From Streptomyces gilvus (GTDB lineage: Bacteria > Actinomycetota > Actinomycetes > Streptomycetales > Streptomycetaceae), in assembly GCF_022513565.1 (NCBI RefSeq), contig NZ_JAKWBE010000012.1:124001-188000 (forward strand): 64,000 nt of DNA. The letters run 5' to 3'. Shown here in pieces: positions 1 through 7,407 of the stretch (the first letter of the stretch is position 1; each line of letters starts with the position of its first letter). Below the pieces are notes generated by a model. The model did no database searches, had not been told where the DNA came from, and saw nothing but the letters and a program-made list of their open reading frames with translations. Made by a program: the position numbers and the translations under genes.

Positions 1-341
1 ATGAGGATGGGGCCGATGTTCACGACCAGGGCCGCGGTGCCGGCGTCGACCTGCTGCTCGCCCCAGTTCAGCACGACGCTGTAGAAGCCGAACCAGAGGA
101 CGCCGGATATCAGGATGCCCCGCCAGGCCGAGCGCGGCGGAAGCCCTTCCCGCCGTACGACCAGCATGACGCCGAGCACGACGGAGCCGGACAGCAACCG
201 TCCCAGCGCGAGGGCGCCGGGGGAGTAGGCGGTTCCGGCACTCCGGATCGACACGAAGGCGGAGGCCCACAGCACGACGGTCACGGCGGCGGCGGCCGCC
301 GCTCGGACGCCGGTGCGGTTCGTGATCGGGCTGGCGTTCAT
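1..341 (-). CDS. DMT/EamA-family transporter, N-terminal part (cut by window edge)
   Basis: The minus strand is open from an ATG at 341 to the edge of the window and gives about 113 residues. The start reads MNASPITNRTGVRAAAAAAV, followed by hydrophobic segments with VVLWASAF and, near the edge, GTAALVVNIGPIL. This pattern is typical of the first helices of EamA (drug/metabolite transporter) proteins, which are usually about 300 residues with ten helices. An AGGAG lies just upstream; a second ATG at 344 is possible but is too close to it. Substrate cannot be predicted. The gene is divergent from nothing nearby: a non-coding stretch with an inverted repeat separates it from the ArsR-type regulator. 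Confidence 0.75.
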   Translation of the reverse strand, partial: MNASPITNRTGVRAAAAAAVTVVLWASAFVSIRSAGTAYSPGALALGRLLSGSVVLGVMLVVRREGLPPRSAWRGILISGVLWFGFYSVVLNWGEQQVDAGTAALVVNIGPIL

Positions 342-462
342 CATGCTCCTGAGGCTAGGCACGGGGTGGGGACGGGGCTGGCGGATATCGGACGGTGGGG
401 TGTGGACGGCCAGTGGGGTGGACGGCTGGGGTGTGTGCCGGGTGCGGGTCGCCTGTGGCCGG

Positions 463-526
463 TCGCGCAGTTCCCCGCGCCCCGGAAGCAGCGGCCGCCT
501 CTCCAGGGGCGCGGGGAACTGCGCGA
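463..526. repeat. 21-bp perfect inverted repeat, Streptomyces REP-like
   Basis: Positions 463-483 and 506-526 are perfect reverse complements, with a 22-nt spacer. The arms have the core CGCGCAGTTCCCCGCGCCCC. This core is very common between genes in Streptomyces genomes and is often regarded as a terminator or REP-like element. It lies between the 3' end of the ArsR-type gene and the start of the DMT transporter and can fold from either strand. Confidence 0.85.
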
Positions 527-581
527 ACAACCCCCACTCACCCGCACCCGGCACACCACCGATCCGCCCGCCCCCTTGGCC

Positions 582-1292
582 TCACCGCAACGCCCCCGAT
601 TCGATCCCCAACTGCTCCCACAAGGCCCGCTCACCAACCTCCGTCACCTTCACCGCCCGCTCGGTACCGATCCGCACGCACCACCCCACCGAGAACGCAT
701 GCCGACACAACGCCGCCCCAGCCACACCGGCCAGGTGCACGCGGCGTTCGGTCCAGTCGAGGCACGCCCGGGCCAGTGGACGCCGGCCCCCGCGGTCCAG
801 CGCGATACCCACCCCGGCGAACCAGTCGACCCCCGCATCCGTGAGGGCGAACCCCGTGTCCTGGCGCAGCAGCCCCCGTGCGGTCAGTCCGTCGGTCACC
901 GCGATCCCGAGCCGCCCCGCGAGATGGTCGTAACAGGTCCGCCCCCGCGCCATCGCGGACCCCGCGCTCGACGCCCGCAGCCCGCGCGGCCGTACGGCGT
1001 CTGACGGCCGCACCTGTGCCGCCAGGTCCTCCACCAGTTGGGCGACCCGCGCGTCCGCGAGACGGACGTACCGGTGCCGGCCCTGGCGCTCCTCCGCCAG
1101 CAGGCCGCCCGTGACGAGCTTGCCGAGGTGTTCGCTGAGCGTCGACGGGGCGACCCCGGCGTGCCGGGCCAGCTCACCTGCGGTCCACGCCCGCCCGTCC
1201 AGCAGCGCGAGCAGACACGCGGCCCGTGTCTCGTCGGCGATCAGCGCGGCCAGCCGGGCCAGCTGCGGTGCCTGGGGATCCCTCGTGGTCAT
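582..1292 (-). CDS. ArsR-family winged-helix transcriptional regulator
   Basis: This is a 236-residue cytoplasmic DNA-binding protein. Residues about 8-80 form an ArsR-type winged helix: an IADETRAACLLALLDGRAWT segment, a recognition helix with AGVAPSTLSEHLGKLVTGGL, and a wing with EERQGRHRYVRLAD. The extra C-terminal half (about 100-236) has several Cys residues and no family I can name; its Cys spacing does not match a known metal site. Many Streptomyces have such long ArsR proteins beside a transporter, and here a DMT transporter lies downstream on the same strand. The start at 1292 is preceded by a CATCCT hexamer seven bases upstream and no Shine-Dalgarno, so a leaderless message is possible. 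Confidence 0.85.
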   Translation of the reverse strand: MTTRDPQAPQLARLAALIADETRAACLLALLDGRAWTAGELARHAGVAPSTLSEHLGKLVTGGLLAEERQGRHRYVRLADARVAQLVEDLAAQVRPSDAVRPRGLRASSAGSAMARGRTCYDHLAGRLGIAVTDGLTARGLLRQDTGFALTDAGVDWFAGVGIALDRGGRRPLARACLDWTERRVHLAGVAGAALCRHAFSVGWCVRIGTERAVKVTEVGERALWEQLGIESGALR

Positions 1293-1339
1293 GCGTCCCA
1301 GGATGGGCTACGGACACTTCGGCGGTCACCGAACGGTCG

Positions 1340-1981
1340 CTACACCGGCCGCCGTACCTGCTCGTACTGCTGGGAAAGGCCGTCCAGCAGTGCCGTCAGA
1401 CCCGTCTCGAAGGCCCGCTCGTCGATCTTCTCCTGCTGCTCGGCGAGGAGGTGGGCCTGCCCGAGGTGGGGGTAGTCGGCGGGGTCGTAGGCGGTCGCGT
1501 CGTCCACGAAGCCGCCGGCGAAGGAGCCGAGCGCCGAGCCCATGATGAAGTACCGCATCAGCGCGCCGATCGACGTCGCCTGGGCCGCAGGCCAGCCCGC
1601 GTCGACCATCGCGCCGTACACCGCGTCCGCGAGCCGCAGACCGGCCGGGCGGCGGCCGGGGCCCGTCGCGAGGACCGGGACGATGTTGGGGTGGTCGCGC
1701 AGGGCGTCCCGGTAGGAGACGGCCCAGTCGTGCAGCGCGGTCCGCCAGTCGCGGCCGTCCTCGAACATCGACAGGTCGACCTGCGCGCTCACCGAGTCGG
1801 CGACCGCTTCGAGGATCTCGTCCTTGGTGCGGAAGTGGTTGTAGAGCGAGGGCCCGCTGACCCCGAGCTGCGCCGCGAGCCGCCGGGTGGAGACGGCCGC
1901 CAGGCCCTCCGCGTCCACGAGCGCACGTGCCGCCTCGACGATCCGGTCGGTGCTCAGCAGGGGCTTGCGCGGTCGGGCCAT
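1340..1981 (-). CDS. TetR/AcrR-family regulator, divergent from acyl-CoA dehydrogenase
   Basis: This 213-residue TetR protein starts MARPRKPLLSTDRIVEAARA. The N-terminal helix-turn-helix is clear at about residues 10-57, with VSTRRLAAQLGVSGPSLYNHF. The remaining part resembles TetR_C ligand domains. An earlier ATG at 1990 is in frame and possible. The open frame continues far upstream to 2908, but that part lies antisense to the acyl-CoA dehydrogenase and is a shadow. The 90-bp divergent space to the dehydrogenase holds an 11-bp palindrome at 2012-2022, a likely operator. The simplest reading is a repressor of itself and the dehydrogenase that responds to an acyl-CoA; that is inference. Confidence 0.85.
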   Translation of the reverse strand: MARPRKPLLSTDRIVEAARALVDAEGLAAVSTRRLAAQLGVSGPSLYNHFRTKDEILEAVADSVSAQVDLSMFEDGRDWRTALHDWAVSYRDALRDHPNIVPVLATGPGRRPAGLRLADAVYGAMVDAGWPAAQATSIGALMRYFIMGSALGSFAGGFVDDATAYDPADYPHLGQAHLLAEQQEKIDERAFETGLTALLDGLSQQYEQVRRPV

Positions 1982-2011
1982 GGCGCACATAGTAGGGCTG
2001 CGAACGGAAAC

Positions 2012-2022
2012 TAGCAGTGCTA
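2012..2022. promoter_or_regulatory. Palindrome TAGCAGTGCTA, candidate TetR operator
   Basis: TAGCA and TGCTA are perfect inverted arms around a single G. The site lies in the short AT-richer gap between the TetR gene (start 1981) and the acyl-CoA dehydrogenase (start 2072), where an autoregulating TetR protein would be expected to bind. No binding evidence is available from sequence alone. Confidence 0.5.
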
Positions 2023-2071
2023 ATTTAAATGTGCGGATGTCAAAGGTACGGATTTCAAGTGGGGTGATCCC

Positions 2072-3226
2072 GTGGTGAACCTGGGGCTGAGCGAGGAGCA
2101 GACGGCCGTACGGCAGCTGGCCCGGGACTTCGTCGCCCGCGAGATCGCTCCCCATGTCGTCGCGTGGGACCGGGCCGAGGAGGTCGACCGGGCCGTCGTG
2201 AAGAAGCTCGGCGAGGTCGGCTTCCTCGGGCTGACCGTGGACGAGGAGTACGGCGGCTCGGGCGGTGACCACCTCGCCTACTGCCTGGTGACGGAGGAGC
2301 TGGGGCGGGGCGACTCGTCCGTGCGCGGGATCGTGTCCGTCTCGCTCGGACTGGTGGCGAAGACGATCGCCGCCTGGGGGAGCGAGGAGCAGAAGCGGCG
2401 GTGGCTGCCCGGGCTCACCTCCGGCGAGTACGTCGGCTGCTTCGGTCTCACCGAGCCCGGCACCGGCTCCGACGCCGGCAACCTGACCACGCGCGCCGTG
2501 CGGGACGGCGACGACTACGTCATCGACGGCACCAAGATGTTCATCACCAACGGCACCTGGGCCGACGTGGTGCTGCTGTTCGCCCGTTCCACGGACGCGC
2601 CCGGCCACAAGGGGGTCTCCGCCTTCCTCGTCCCCGCCGACACCCCCGGTCTGACCCGCCGCACCATCCACGGCAAGCTCGGCCTGCGCGGCCAGGCGAC
2701 CGCCGAACTCGCCCTGGAGGCCGTCCGCGTGCCCGCCTCGGCGATGCTCGGCGAGGAGGGCAAGGGGTTCTCGGTCGCCATGTCGGCCCTCGCCAAGGGG
2801 CGGATGTCGGTGGCCGCCGGGTGCGTGGGCATAGCCCAGGCCGCACTGGACGCCGCGGTGCGGTACGCCGGGGAGCGCGAGCAGTTCGGCAGGTCCATCG
2901 CCCATCACCAGCTCGTCCAGGAGCTGATCAGCGACATCGCCGTCGACGTGGACGCGGCCCGGCTGCTGACCTGGCGGGTCGCCGACCTGATCGACCGAGG
3001 CCGGCCCTTCGCCGTCGAGTCCTCCAAGGCGAAGCTGTTCGCCTCCGAGGCCGCCGTGCGCGCCGCCAACAACGCGCTGCAGGTCTTCGGCGGCTACGGC
3101 TACATCGACGAGTACCCGGCGGGCAAGCTGCTGCGGGACGCCCGGGTGATGACCCTGTACGAAGGGACCAGCCAGATCCAGAAGCTGCTCATCGGGCGCG
3201 CGCTGACGGGGGTCTCCGCCTTCTGA
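2072..3226 (+). CDS. Acyl-CoA dehydrogenase
   Basis: This is a 384-residue FAD-dependent enzyme that oxidises an acyl-CoA to the trans-2-enoyl-CoA, passing electrons to ETF. The three ACAD parts are visible in order: the N-terminal helical domain (about 1-110), the beta domain with CFGLTEPGTGSDAGN (about 120-230) and the C-terminal helical domain. The catalytic base sits in the motif LYEGTSQIQ (Glu about 364). Length is normal for short/branched-chain ACADs. The GTG start at 2072 follows a GGGGTGA; GTG 2075 is an alternative. The divergent TetR gene and the palindrome at 2012-2022 suggest local control. Exact chain length specificity is not predictable. Confidence 0.93.
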   Translation: MVNLGLSEEQTAVRQLARDFVAREIAPHVVAWDRAEEVDRAVVKKLGEVGFLGLTVDEEYGGSGGDHLAYCLVTEELGRGDSSVRGIVSVSLGLVAKTIAAWGSEEQKRRWLPGLTSGEYVGCFGLTEPGTGSDAGNLTTRAVRDGDDYVIDGTKMFITNGTWADVVLLFARSTDAPGHKGVSAFLVPADTPGLTRRTIHGKLGLRGQATAELALEAVRVPASAMLGEEGKGFSVAMSALAKGRMSVAAGCVGIAQAALDAAVRYAGEREQFGRSIAHHQLVQELISDIAVDVDAARLLTWRVADLIDRGRPFAVESSKAKLFASEAAVRAANNALQVFGGYGYIDEYPAGKLLRDARVMTLYEGTSQIQKLLIGRALTGVSAF

Positions 3227-3259
3227 AGCGCCCTCAGCTCTGAGTACTGCCTAGGTACT

Positions 3260-3291
3260 TCGGCGGATGTGGGACCGGCCGCATCCGCCGA
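3260..3291. other. Hairpin, 10-bp arms, between acyl-CoA dehydrogenase and YiaAB gene
   Basis: TCGGCGGATG at 3260-3269 is a perfect inverted copy of 3282-3291, with a 12-nt loop. It could end transcription of the dehydrogenase or fold in the leader of the small membrane protein that starts at 3303. No T-run follows, as is usual in Streptomyces. Confidence 0.55.
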
Positions 3292-3302
3292 CGCTTGTCC
3301 CC

Positions 3303-3548
3303 ATGAGTGACACACCGGGCAAGCAGCAGAACACGGCCGCCTTCTACGGCCAGGCCGTCGCCTCCTTCGCGGTCGCCATGGCCGCGACCGCCATCGGCAT
3401 CTTCAAACTGAACGCGGACGCCTGGGTCCGGGCCTTCCTGGGCATCGCCGTCCTGTACCTCGTGACCTCCGCCTTCACCCTCGCCAAGGTCATCCGCGAC
3501 CGGCAGGAGGCCACCGAGCGCGCCTTCCACCCGTTCGAGAAGCTCTGA
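3303..3548 (+). CDS. YiaA/YiaB-family two-helix membrane protein
   Basis: This 81-residue protein begins MSDTPGKQQNTAAFYGQAVA. It has two predicted membrane helices, about residues 12-32 (AVASFAVAMAATAIGIF) and 38-58 (WVRAFLGIAVLYLVTSAFTL), followed by a charged tail. The layout and the FYGQAVASF start match the YiaAB two-helix domain, which is widespread and functionally unassigned. The frame is open from 3267, but the ATG at 3303 gives the family's normal length and starts after the hairpin. It probably stands alone between the acyl-CoA dehydrogenase and the next TetR gene. Confidence 0.8.
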   Translation: MSDTPGKQQNTAAFYGQAVASFAVAMAATAIGIFKLNADAWVRAFLGIAVLYLVTSAFTLAKVIRDRQEATERAFHPFEKL

Positions 3549-3583
3549 CCGGCCGGACCGTGGACCGCCCTGAACGGGGACTC

Positions 3584-3597
3584 TAAGCGCTCGCTCA
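3584..3597. promoter_or_regulatory. Candidate TetR operator TAAGC-N4-GCTCA
   Basis: The site reads TAAGCGCTCGCTCA and lies 51 bp upstream of the TetR start at 3648. The same pattern, TAAGC-N4-GCTYA, occurs again at 4818-4831 upstream of the MaoC-type gene, which is the convergent neighbour. Two matches next to a TetR gene and its neighbour suggest a shared operator. Confidence 0.55.
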
Positions 3598-3647
3598 CCT
3601 TCGGCGGTATGGTAGGAGCTCACGTCGGCGAGAGGGGCGAGCGAGCG

Positions 3648-4274
3648 ATGAGTACGGCGGAGGAGACGGCCGGCGGCGAAGTGGCGCCGTGGGGCGAGGT
3701 CACGCCCGACGCGGCCCGGCGGCTGCTGGTCGCCGCCGTGGAGGCCTTCGCCGAGCGCGGGTACCACGCCACGACGACCCGGGACATCGCGGGCCGGGCC
3801 GGGATGAGCCCGGCCGCGCTCTACATCCACTACAAGACCAAGGAAGAGCTGCTCCACCGCATCAGCCGGATCGGCCACACCAAGGCGCTGGACATCCTGC
3901 GGACGGCGGCCCGGCGCGAGGGCACCGCGGCCGAGCGGCTCGCCGACGCCGTCAGCTCCTTCGTCCGCTGGCACGCGGGCGGCCGTACCACCGCGCGGGT
4001 CGTGCAGTACGAGCTCGACTCGCTCGGGCCGGAGGCCCGCGCCGAGATCGTCGCGCTGCGCCGGCAGTGCGACGCCGAGGTGCGCGGGATCATCGAGGAC
4101 GGCATCGCGTCCGGCGAGTTCGACGTGCTCGACGTCAAGGGCACCACCCTGGCGGTGCTCTCGCTCTGCATCGACGTGGCCCGCTGGTTCAGCATCGACG
4201 GCCCCTGGACGCCCGACGAGGTCGGCGCGCTCTACGCCGACCTCGTGCTGCGGATGGTCGGGGCCTCGAAGTAG
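3648..4274 (+). CDS. TetR/AcrR-family regulator, probable regulator of the MaoC-type gene
   Basis: This is a 208-residue TetR protein. The DNA-binding domain lies at about residues 22-70 and includes AFAERGYHATTTRDIAGRAG and SPAALYIHYKTKEELL. The C-terminal domain resembles those of TetR proteins near acyl-CoA genes (WHAGGRTTARVVQYELDSL). ATG 3648 is preferred; an upstream in-frame ATG at 3609 would overlap the promoter region. The gene is convergent with the MaoC-type gene, with 7 bp between the stops. Matching palindromes upstream of both genes (3584-3597 and 4817-4832) suggest it controls both. The ligand is probably an acyl-CoA thioester, by inference. Confidence 0.88.
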   Translation: MSTAEETAGGEVAPWGEVTPDAARRLLVAAVEAFAERGYHATTTRDIAGRAGMSPAALYIHYKTKEELLHRISRIGHTKALDILRTAARREGTAAERLADAVSSFVRWHAGGRTTARVVQYELDSLGPEARAEIVALRRQCDAEVRGIIEDGIASGEFDVLDVKGTTLAVLSLCIDVARWFSIDGPWTPDEVGALYADLVLRMVGASK

Positions 4275-4281
4275 GCGCCCG

Positions 4282-4743
4282 TCAGGCGTAGTACCGGGAC
4301 ACCGACTCCGCGACGCACACCGGCTTGTCCCCGCCCTCGCGCTCCACGGTGAAGGCGACGGACACCTGGACACCGCCCGGCACGTCCTCGACCTTGCTGA
4401 TCGTCGCCGTCGCGCGCAGCCGGGAGCCGACCGGGACGGGGGCGGGGAAGCGGACCTTGTTGGTGCCGTAGTTGACGCCCATCTTCACGCCCTCGACCTT
4501 GATCAGCTGCGGACCGAAGAGCGGGAGCAGCGAGAGGGTGAGATAGCCGTGGGCGATGGTCGTACCGAAGGGCCCCGCCGCTGCCTTCTCCGGGTCCACG
4601 TGGATCCACTGGTGGTCGCCGGTCGCGTCCGCGAACAGATCGATCCGCTTCTGGTCGATCTCCAGCCAGTCGCTGTACCCCAACTGCTCGCCCACCGCCG
4701 CCTTCAGTTCGTCGGCGGAGGAGAAGATCCTCGGCTCTGCCAT
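4282..4743 (-). CDS. MaoC-family hotdog dehydratase
   Basis: This 153-residue protein has a single hotdog fold. It carries the hydratase-2/MaoC signature FADATGDHQWIHVDPEKAA, with the catalytic-type Asp and His, and then GPFGTTIAHGYLTLSLLP. Such proteins hydrate 2-enoyl-CoAs to R-3-hydroxyacyl-CoAs or do the reverse. Single-domain forms in Streptomyces are often annotated as (R)-specific enoyl-CoA hydratase-like. ATG 4743 is preceded by GGAAGG. Codons upstream as far as 4932 are open but lie in the promoter with the palindrome at 4817-4832, so they are not used. Function with the nearby acyl-CoA dehydrogenase is plausible but not shown. Confidence 0.88.
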   Translation of the reverse strand: MAEPRIFSSADELKAAVGEQLGYSDWLEIDQKRIDLFADATGDHQWIHVDPEKAAAGPFGTTIAHGYLTLSLLPLFGPQLIKVEGVKMGVNYGTNKVRFPAPVPVGSRLRATATISKVEDVPGGVQVSVAFTVEREGGDKPVCVAESVSRYYA

Positions 4744-4816
4744 GTCCCGGCCTTCCTGTGTGCCTCTGTGTCCACGGTGCCTTTGTGTCCACACCGCTGA
4801 TGTCCCGCCACATTGT

Positions 4817-4832
4817 CTAAGCAACTGCTTAG
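4817..4832. promoter_or_regulatory. Palindrome CTAAGC-N4-GCTTAG, candidate TetR operator
   Basis: Perfect 6-bp arms flank AACT. The site lies 74 bp upstream of the MaoC-type start (4743, minus strand) and 66 bp from the soxR start on the plus strand. The core TAAGC-N4-GCTYA is shared with 3584-3597 upstream of the TetR gene. Confidence 0.6.
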
Positions 4833-4884
4833 CATGGTCGGGTCGGGGTGCTCTGTCAACGGATCGTGGCCCGGACGGGGTGGG

Positions 4885-4890
4885 TAGGGT
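4885..4890 (+). promoter_or_regulatory. Candidate -10 TAGGGT for leaderless soxR
   Basis: TAGGGT ends seven bases before the GTG start at 4898, and there is no Shine-Dalgarno in between. A transcript starting at or next to the GTG would be leaderless. No convincing -35 was seen. Confidence 0.4.
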
Positions 4891-4897
4891 TCGATGA

Positions 4898-5380
4898 GTG
4901 CCCCAGATCCCAGAGAAGATCCACGAGCTCACGGTCGGCCAGCTCGCGGCGCGCAGCGGCGCCGCCGTCTCCGCCCTGCACTTCTACGAGTCCAAGGGCC
5001 TGATCACCAGTCGGCGCACCGCCGGCAACCAGCGCCGCTACCACCGCGACACCCTCCGCCGGGTCGCCTTCGTGCGCGCCGCCCAGCGCGTCGGCATCCC
5101 CCTCGCCACGATCCGCGAGGCCCTCGCCGAACTCCCCGAGGAACGCACCCCCACCCGCGAGGACTGGGCCCGGCTCTCGGAGGCCTGGCGCTCCGAACTC
5201 GACCAGCGCATCACCCAGCTCAACCGCCTCCGCGACCACCTAACCGACTGCATCGGCTGCGGCTGCCTCTCCCTGGACACCTGCGTCCTGTCCAACCCGG
5301 ACGACGTCTTCGGCGACCGGCTGACCGGCTCGCGGCTCATGGTGGAGCGGCGGGGGAGCCGGCAGGGGCGGCAACGGTAG
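4898..5380 (+). CDS. soxR: Redox-sensitive MerR-family regulator SoxR
   Basis: This 160-residue protein has a MerR helix-turn-helix at residues 10-60 (LTVGQLAARSGAAVSALHFY, then the wing). A dimerisation helix follows. The [2Fe-2S] cluster motif CX2CXCX5C is intact at Cys118, Cys121, Cys123 and Cys129. SoxR is activated by redox-cycling compounds. In Streptomyces it is known to respond to the cell's own pigments such as actinorhodin and to induce small sets of oxidoreductase and export genes. No partner gene lies beside it. The GTG start at 4898 follows a -10-like TAGGGT by seven bases and fits a leaderless message. Confidence 0.95.
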   Translation: MPQIPEKIHELTVGQLAARSGAAVSALHFYESKGLITSRRTAGNQRRYHRDTLRRVAFVRAAQRVGIPLATIREALAELPEERTPTREDWARLSEAWRSELDQRITQLNRLRDHLTDCIGCGCLSLDTCVLSNPDDVFGDRLTGSRLMVERRGSRQGRQR

Positions 5381-5413
5381 AACCGCGCCGCCCCCGCCAA
5401 GCGCTGTGCCCCC

Positions 5414-6481
5414 TCACTCGTACTCCGTCCCGCCCTTCCGGGTCAGGTACGCCGGACTGACCGCCTTCGCGATGGCCCGTCCACCGGTCACCGGGCTGTA
5501 CCGCTCGACGGCGGGCCGGACGACGACCCCCTCGCGCAGGTGCAGCCCGCGCCCCGACACGGTCTCCCGGCCGCTCGCGATCTCCAGCACCCGGTCGATG
5601 TCGTACGGCCCCTCGTACAGCCGGGGCACCGACGGCAGCTCCCCGTCCAGCAGTTCGGCCGCGTCCAGCCAGCGCACGGCGCCGTCGATCTCCGCGGACA
5701 CGTCGAAGACGGCGTACCCCAGGCTCTCGCGCCGCCCGTCCGCGCCGTAGGTGAGGTCCTGGACCCCCGCTCCGTAGACCTCGCCGAAGATCCCGACCCG
5801 GCGTGCCCCCAGCCGCTCGGCCAGCCGCGCCGCGGCCTCGGCGACACCGTGTCCGCGCACGGCACGCCAGTACAGGTTGCGCGGATCCTCTTTCAGGGCG
5901 AGGGACTTGGCGCCGAACCCCTTGGACGACACGTGCACCCGGCCCGCGTCGGCGAGATACGTCAGCAGGCAGGCCGAACCGTGCAGCTTCTCGGTCAGGA
6001 CCACATCCTCGCCCGCTGTGAAGATGTCCGGAAACCGCTGGAGGTTCTCGATGTCCACCCAGGGCAGCAGATCGGGCGCGGACTCGACCTCGCCGCTCAT
6101 CGTGGGCGGGATCGGCGGCACCCACTTGGTGATGCCGAGCACCTCCGCGAAGTCGGTGCCCTCCAGCGCGGCCCGCGCGAGGTCGATGTCCGCCAGCGCC
6201 TTCGGCCGGCACACGATGCCCTGCGACAGCTCACCGCGCAGCCGGACCGCCTTCACCCGGTCGGAGTGCGGACCCGCCAGCCGCCCGGTCAGCCCCAGCT
6301 CCTCGATCAGCCCGGCCGGCAGCACGGCCTGCTCGGGGATGTACACGGCCGCCTCGCCGGTGCGGTACGCGCCCTTGGCGACGACCGCCCGGTACAGACC
6401 CACCTGGGCCAGTTCGAGAGCGTCGGCGTCGGGGTGTTCGTGGACGGTCAGCACTTCGGCGGTGACGCGCAGCGTCGACAT
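5414..6481 (-). CDS. ATP-dependent RNA ligase, DraRnl (DRB0094) type
   Basis: This 355-residue protein joins RNA ends through an enzyme-AMP intermediate. The N-terminal part (about 1-115) fits the OB-like domain of the Deinococcus RNA ligase family. The nucleotidyltransferase domain follows, with motif I EKLHGSAC and the nucleotidyl-acceptor lysine at Lys165. Motif III is visible as GIFGEVYGAGV, and motifs IV/V are present as REGVVVRP and then RAIAKAVSP. As I recall, the catalytic lysine of DraRnl is also residue 165. DraRnl seals 3'-OH/5'-PO4 nicks in RNA bridged by a template, which implies RNA repair. The gene stands alone between soxR (convergent) and the BKACE gene. Confidence 0.88.
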   Translation of the reverse strand: MSTLRVTAEVLTVHEHPDADALELAQVGLYRAVVAKGAYRTGEAAVYIPEQAVLPAGLIEELGLTGRLAGPHSDRVKAVRLRGELSQGIVCRPKALADIDLARAALEGTDFAEVLGITKWVPPIPPTMSGEVESAPDLLPWVDIENLQRFPDIFTAGEDVVLTEKLHGSACLLTYLADAGRVHVSSKGFGAKSLALKEDPRNLYWRAVRGHGVAEAAARLAERLGARRVGIFGEVYGAGVQDLTYGADGRRESLGYAVFDVSAEIDGAVRWLDAAELLDGELPSVPRLYEGPYDIDRVLEIASGRETVSGRGLHLREGVVVRPAVERYSPVTGGRAIAKAVSPAYLTRKGGTEYE

Positions 6482-6573
6482 GGGACTCCTCGGTTCCTGG
6501 GTCGCTCAGTTCGGTTTCATCGCCTCCCAACTGTCCGGACCGGAAAAGGGTGGAGCGAGCGGATTTACGGGTG

Positions 6574-7296
6574 CTACCGTCGCGCGCCGCCGTACTGGCG
6601 CAGTCCCTCCGCCACCAACTGGGCGTTGGACAGGGCGCGTTCGCCGTCAGGCAGCAGCAGGGTGTCCTCCAGGCCGATACGGGTCAGCAGGCCCAGCCGC
6701 CCCGCCAGCCGCAGCACCGGCCAGGCCCCGCCGTCCTCGCCGTGCAGCAGCACGGGACGCCCCCGTGCCGTGCCGAGCTCGGCCAGGAGGGCATGGGCGC
6801 TCGCCTCGGCCGTGTCCGGCGAGGTGTCCGTCACCTCGGCGAGCACGCGCAACACCCGGGGGCCGAGGGGCGAGCCGGCGAACCGGGCGGCGCCGTCCGT
6901 GCCCGACCAGACGCCCGCCTCGACACCCACGCCACGCTCGATCAGCGCGGCGGCGATCTCCTCCGCGCCCTCCTCGTGCCAGTTGACCGACGCGTGGTCC
7001 GGAAGCACCGTCCACTCCTGGATCCGGGCGAGCCGCGCCGCGGGATCCGGTTCCGCCCAGGCGCCCGTGGTCACCCCGACCGGCACGGACACCCGCGCCC
7101 GTATCGCCTCCAGCGTCGGCGCGAGCACCCGGGGCGACAACGAGTCCCGTCCACACGGGGTCTTGGGGTGGACGTGGACGTCCGTGGCCCCGGCCGCGAC
7201 CGCCCGCGCCGCCGACTCGGCCATCGCCTCCGGAGTCAGCGGAACCATCGCGCCGTCGGCCGCTTGCCGCGGTCCGTTGAGACACACCTGCACCAT
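6574..7296 (-). CDS. BKACE-family (DUF849) beta-keto acid cleavage enzyme
   Basis: This 240-residue TIM-barrel enzyme belongs to the DUF849/BKACE family. Members react a beta-keto acid with acetyl-CoA to give acetoacetate and a new CoA ester; the first was found in lysine fermentation. The start VQVCLNGPRQ and the metal-binding DVHVHPK segment near residue 45 are characteristic. Later conserved parts are GVTTGAW, VNWHEEGAEE and LIRIGLEDT-like sequence. The family usually runs 270-310 residues, so this is a shorter form. ATG 7296 is chosen because upstream codons (to 7386) are low-complexity and cover DnaA-box-like repeats. The substrate is unknown. Confidence 0.8.
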   Translation of the reverse strand: MVQVCLNGPRQAADGAMVPLTPEAMAESAARAVAAGATDVHVHPKTPCGRDSLSPRVLAPTLEAIRARVSVPVGVTTGAWAEPDPAARLARIQEWTVLPDHASVNWHEEGAEEIAAALIERGVGVEAGVWSGTDGAARFAGSPLGPRVLRVLAEVTDTSPDTAEASAHALLAELGTARGRPVLLHGEDGGAWPVLRLAGRLGLLTRIGLEDTLLLPDGERALSNAQLVAEGLRQYGGARR

Positions 7297-7347
7297 GCCC
7301 CAAGCCTGCCGGCCGCCACCGACACCGGTGCGCGAGCGGCCCCCGCC

Positions 7348-7371
7348 TGTGGACAACGCGCCTGTGGAAAA
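7348..7371. promoter_or_regulatory. Two DnaA-box-like 9-mers, 15 bp apart
   Basis: TGTGGACAA at 7348-7356 is the exact reverse complement of the DnaA box TTGTCCACA. TGTGGAAAA at 7363-7371 is a near match in the same orientation. The pair lies between the BKACE gene start and the 3' end of the zinc-ribbon gene. The second box also sits inside a short CCTGT/ACAGG hairpin. Confidence 0.4.
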
Positions 7372-7407
7372 CAGGGGGTGCGGCATCCCCGGCGCACCCC
7401 CGCCGTG

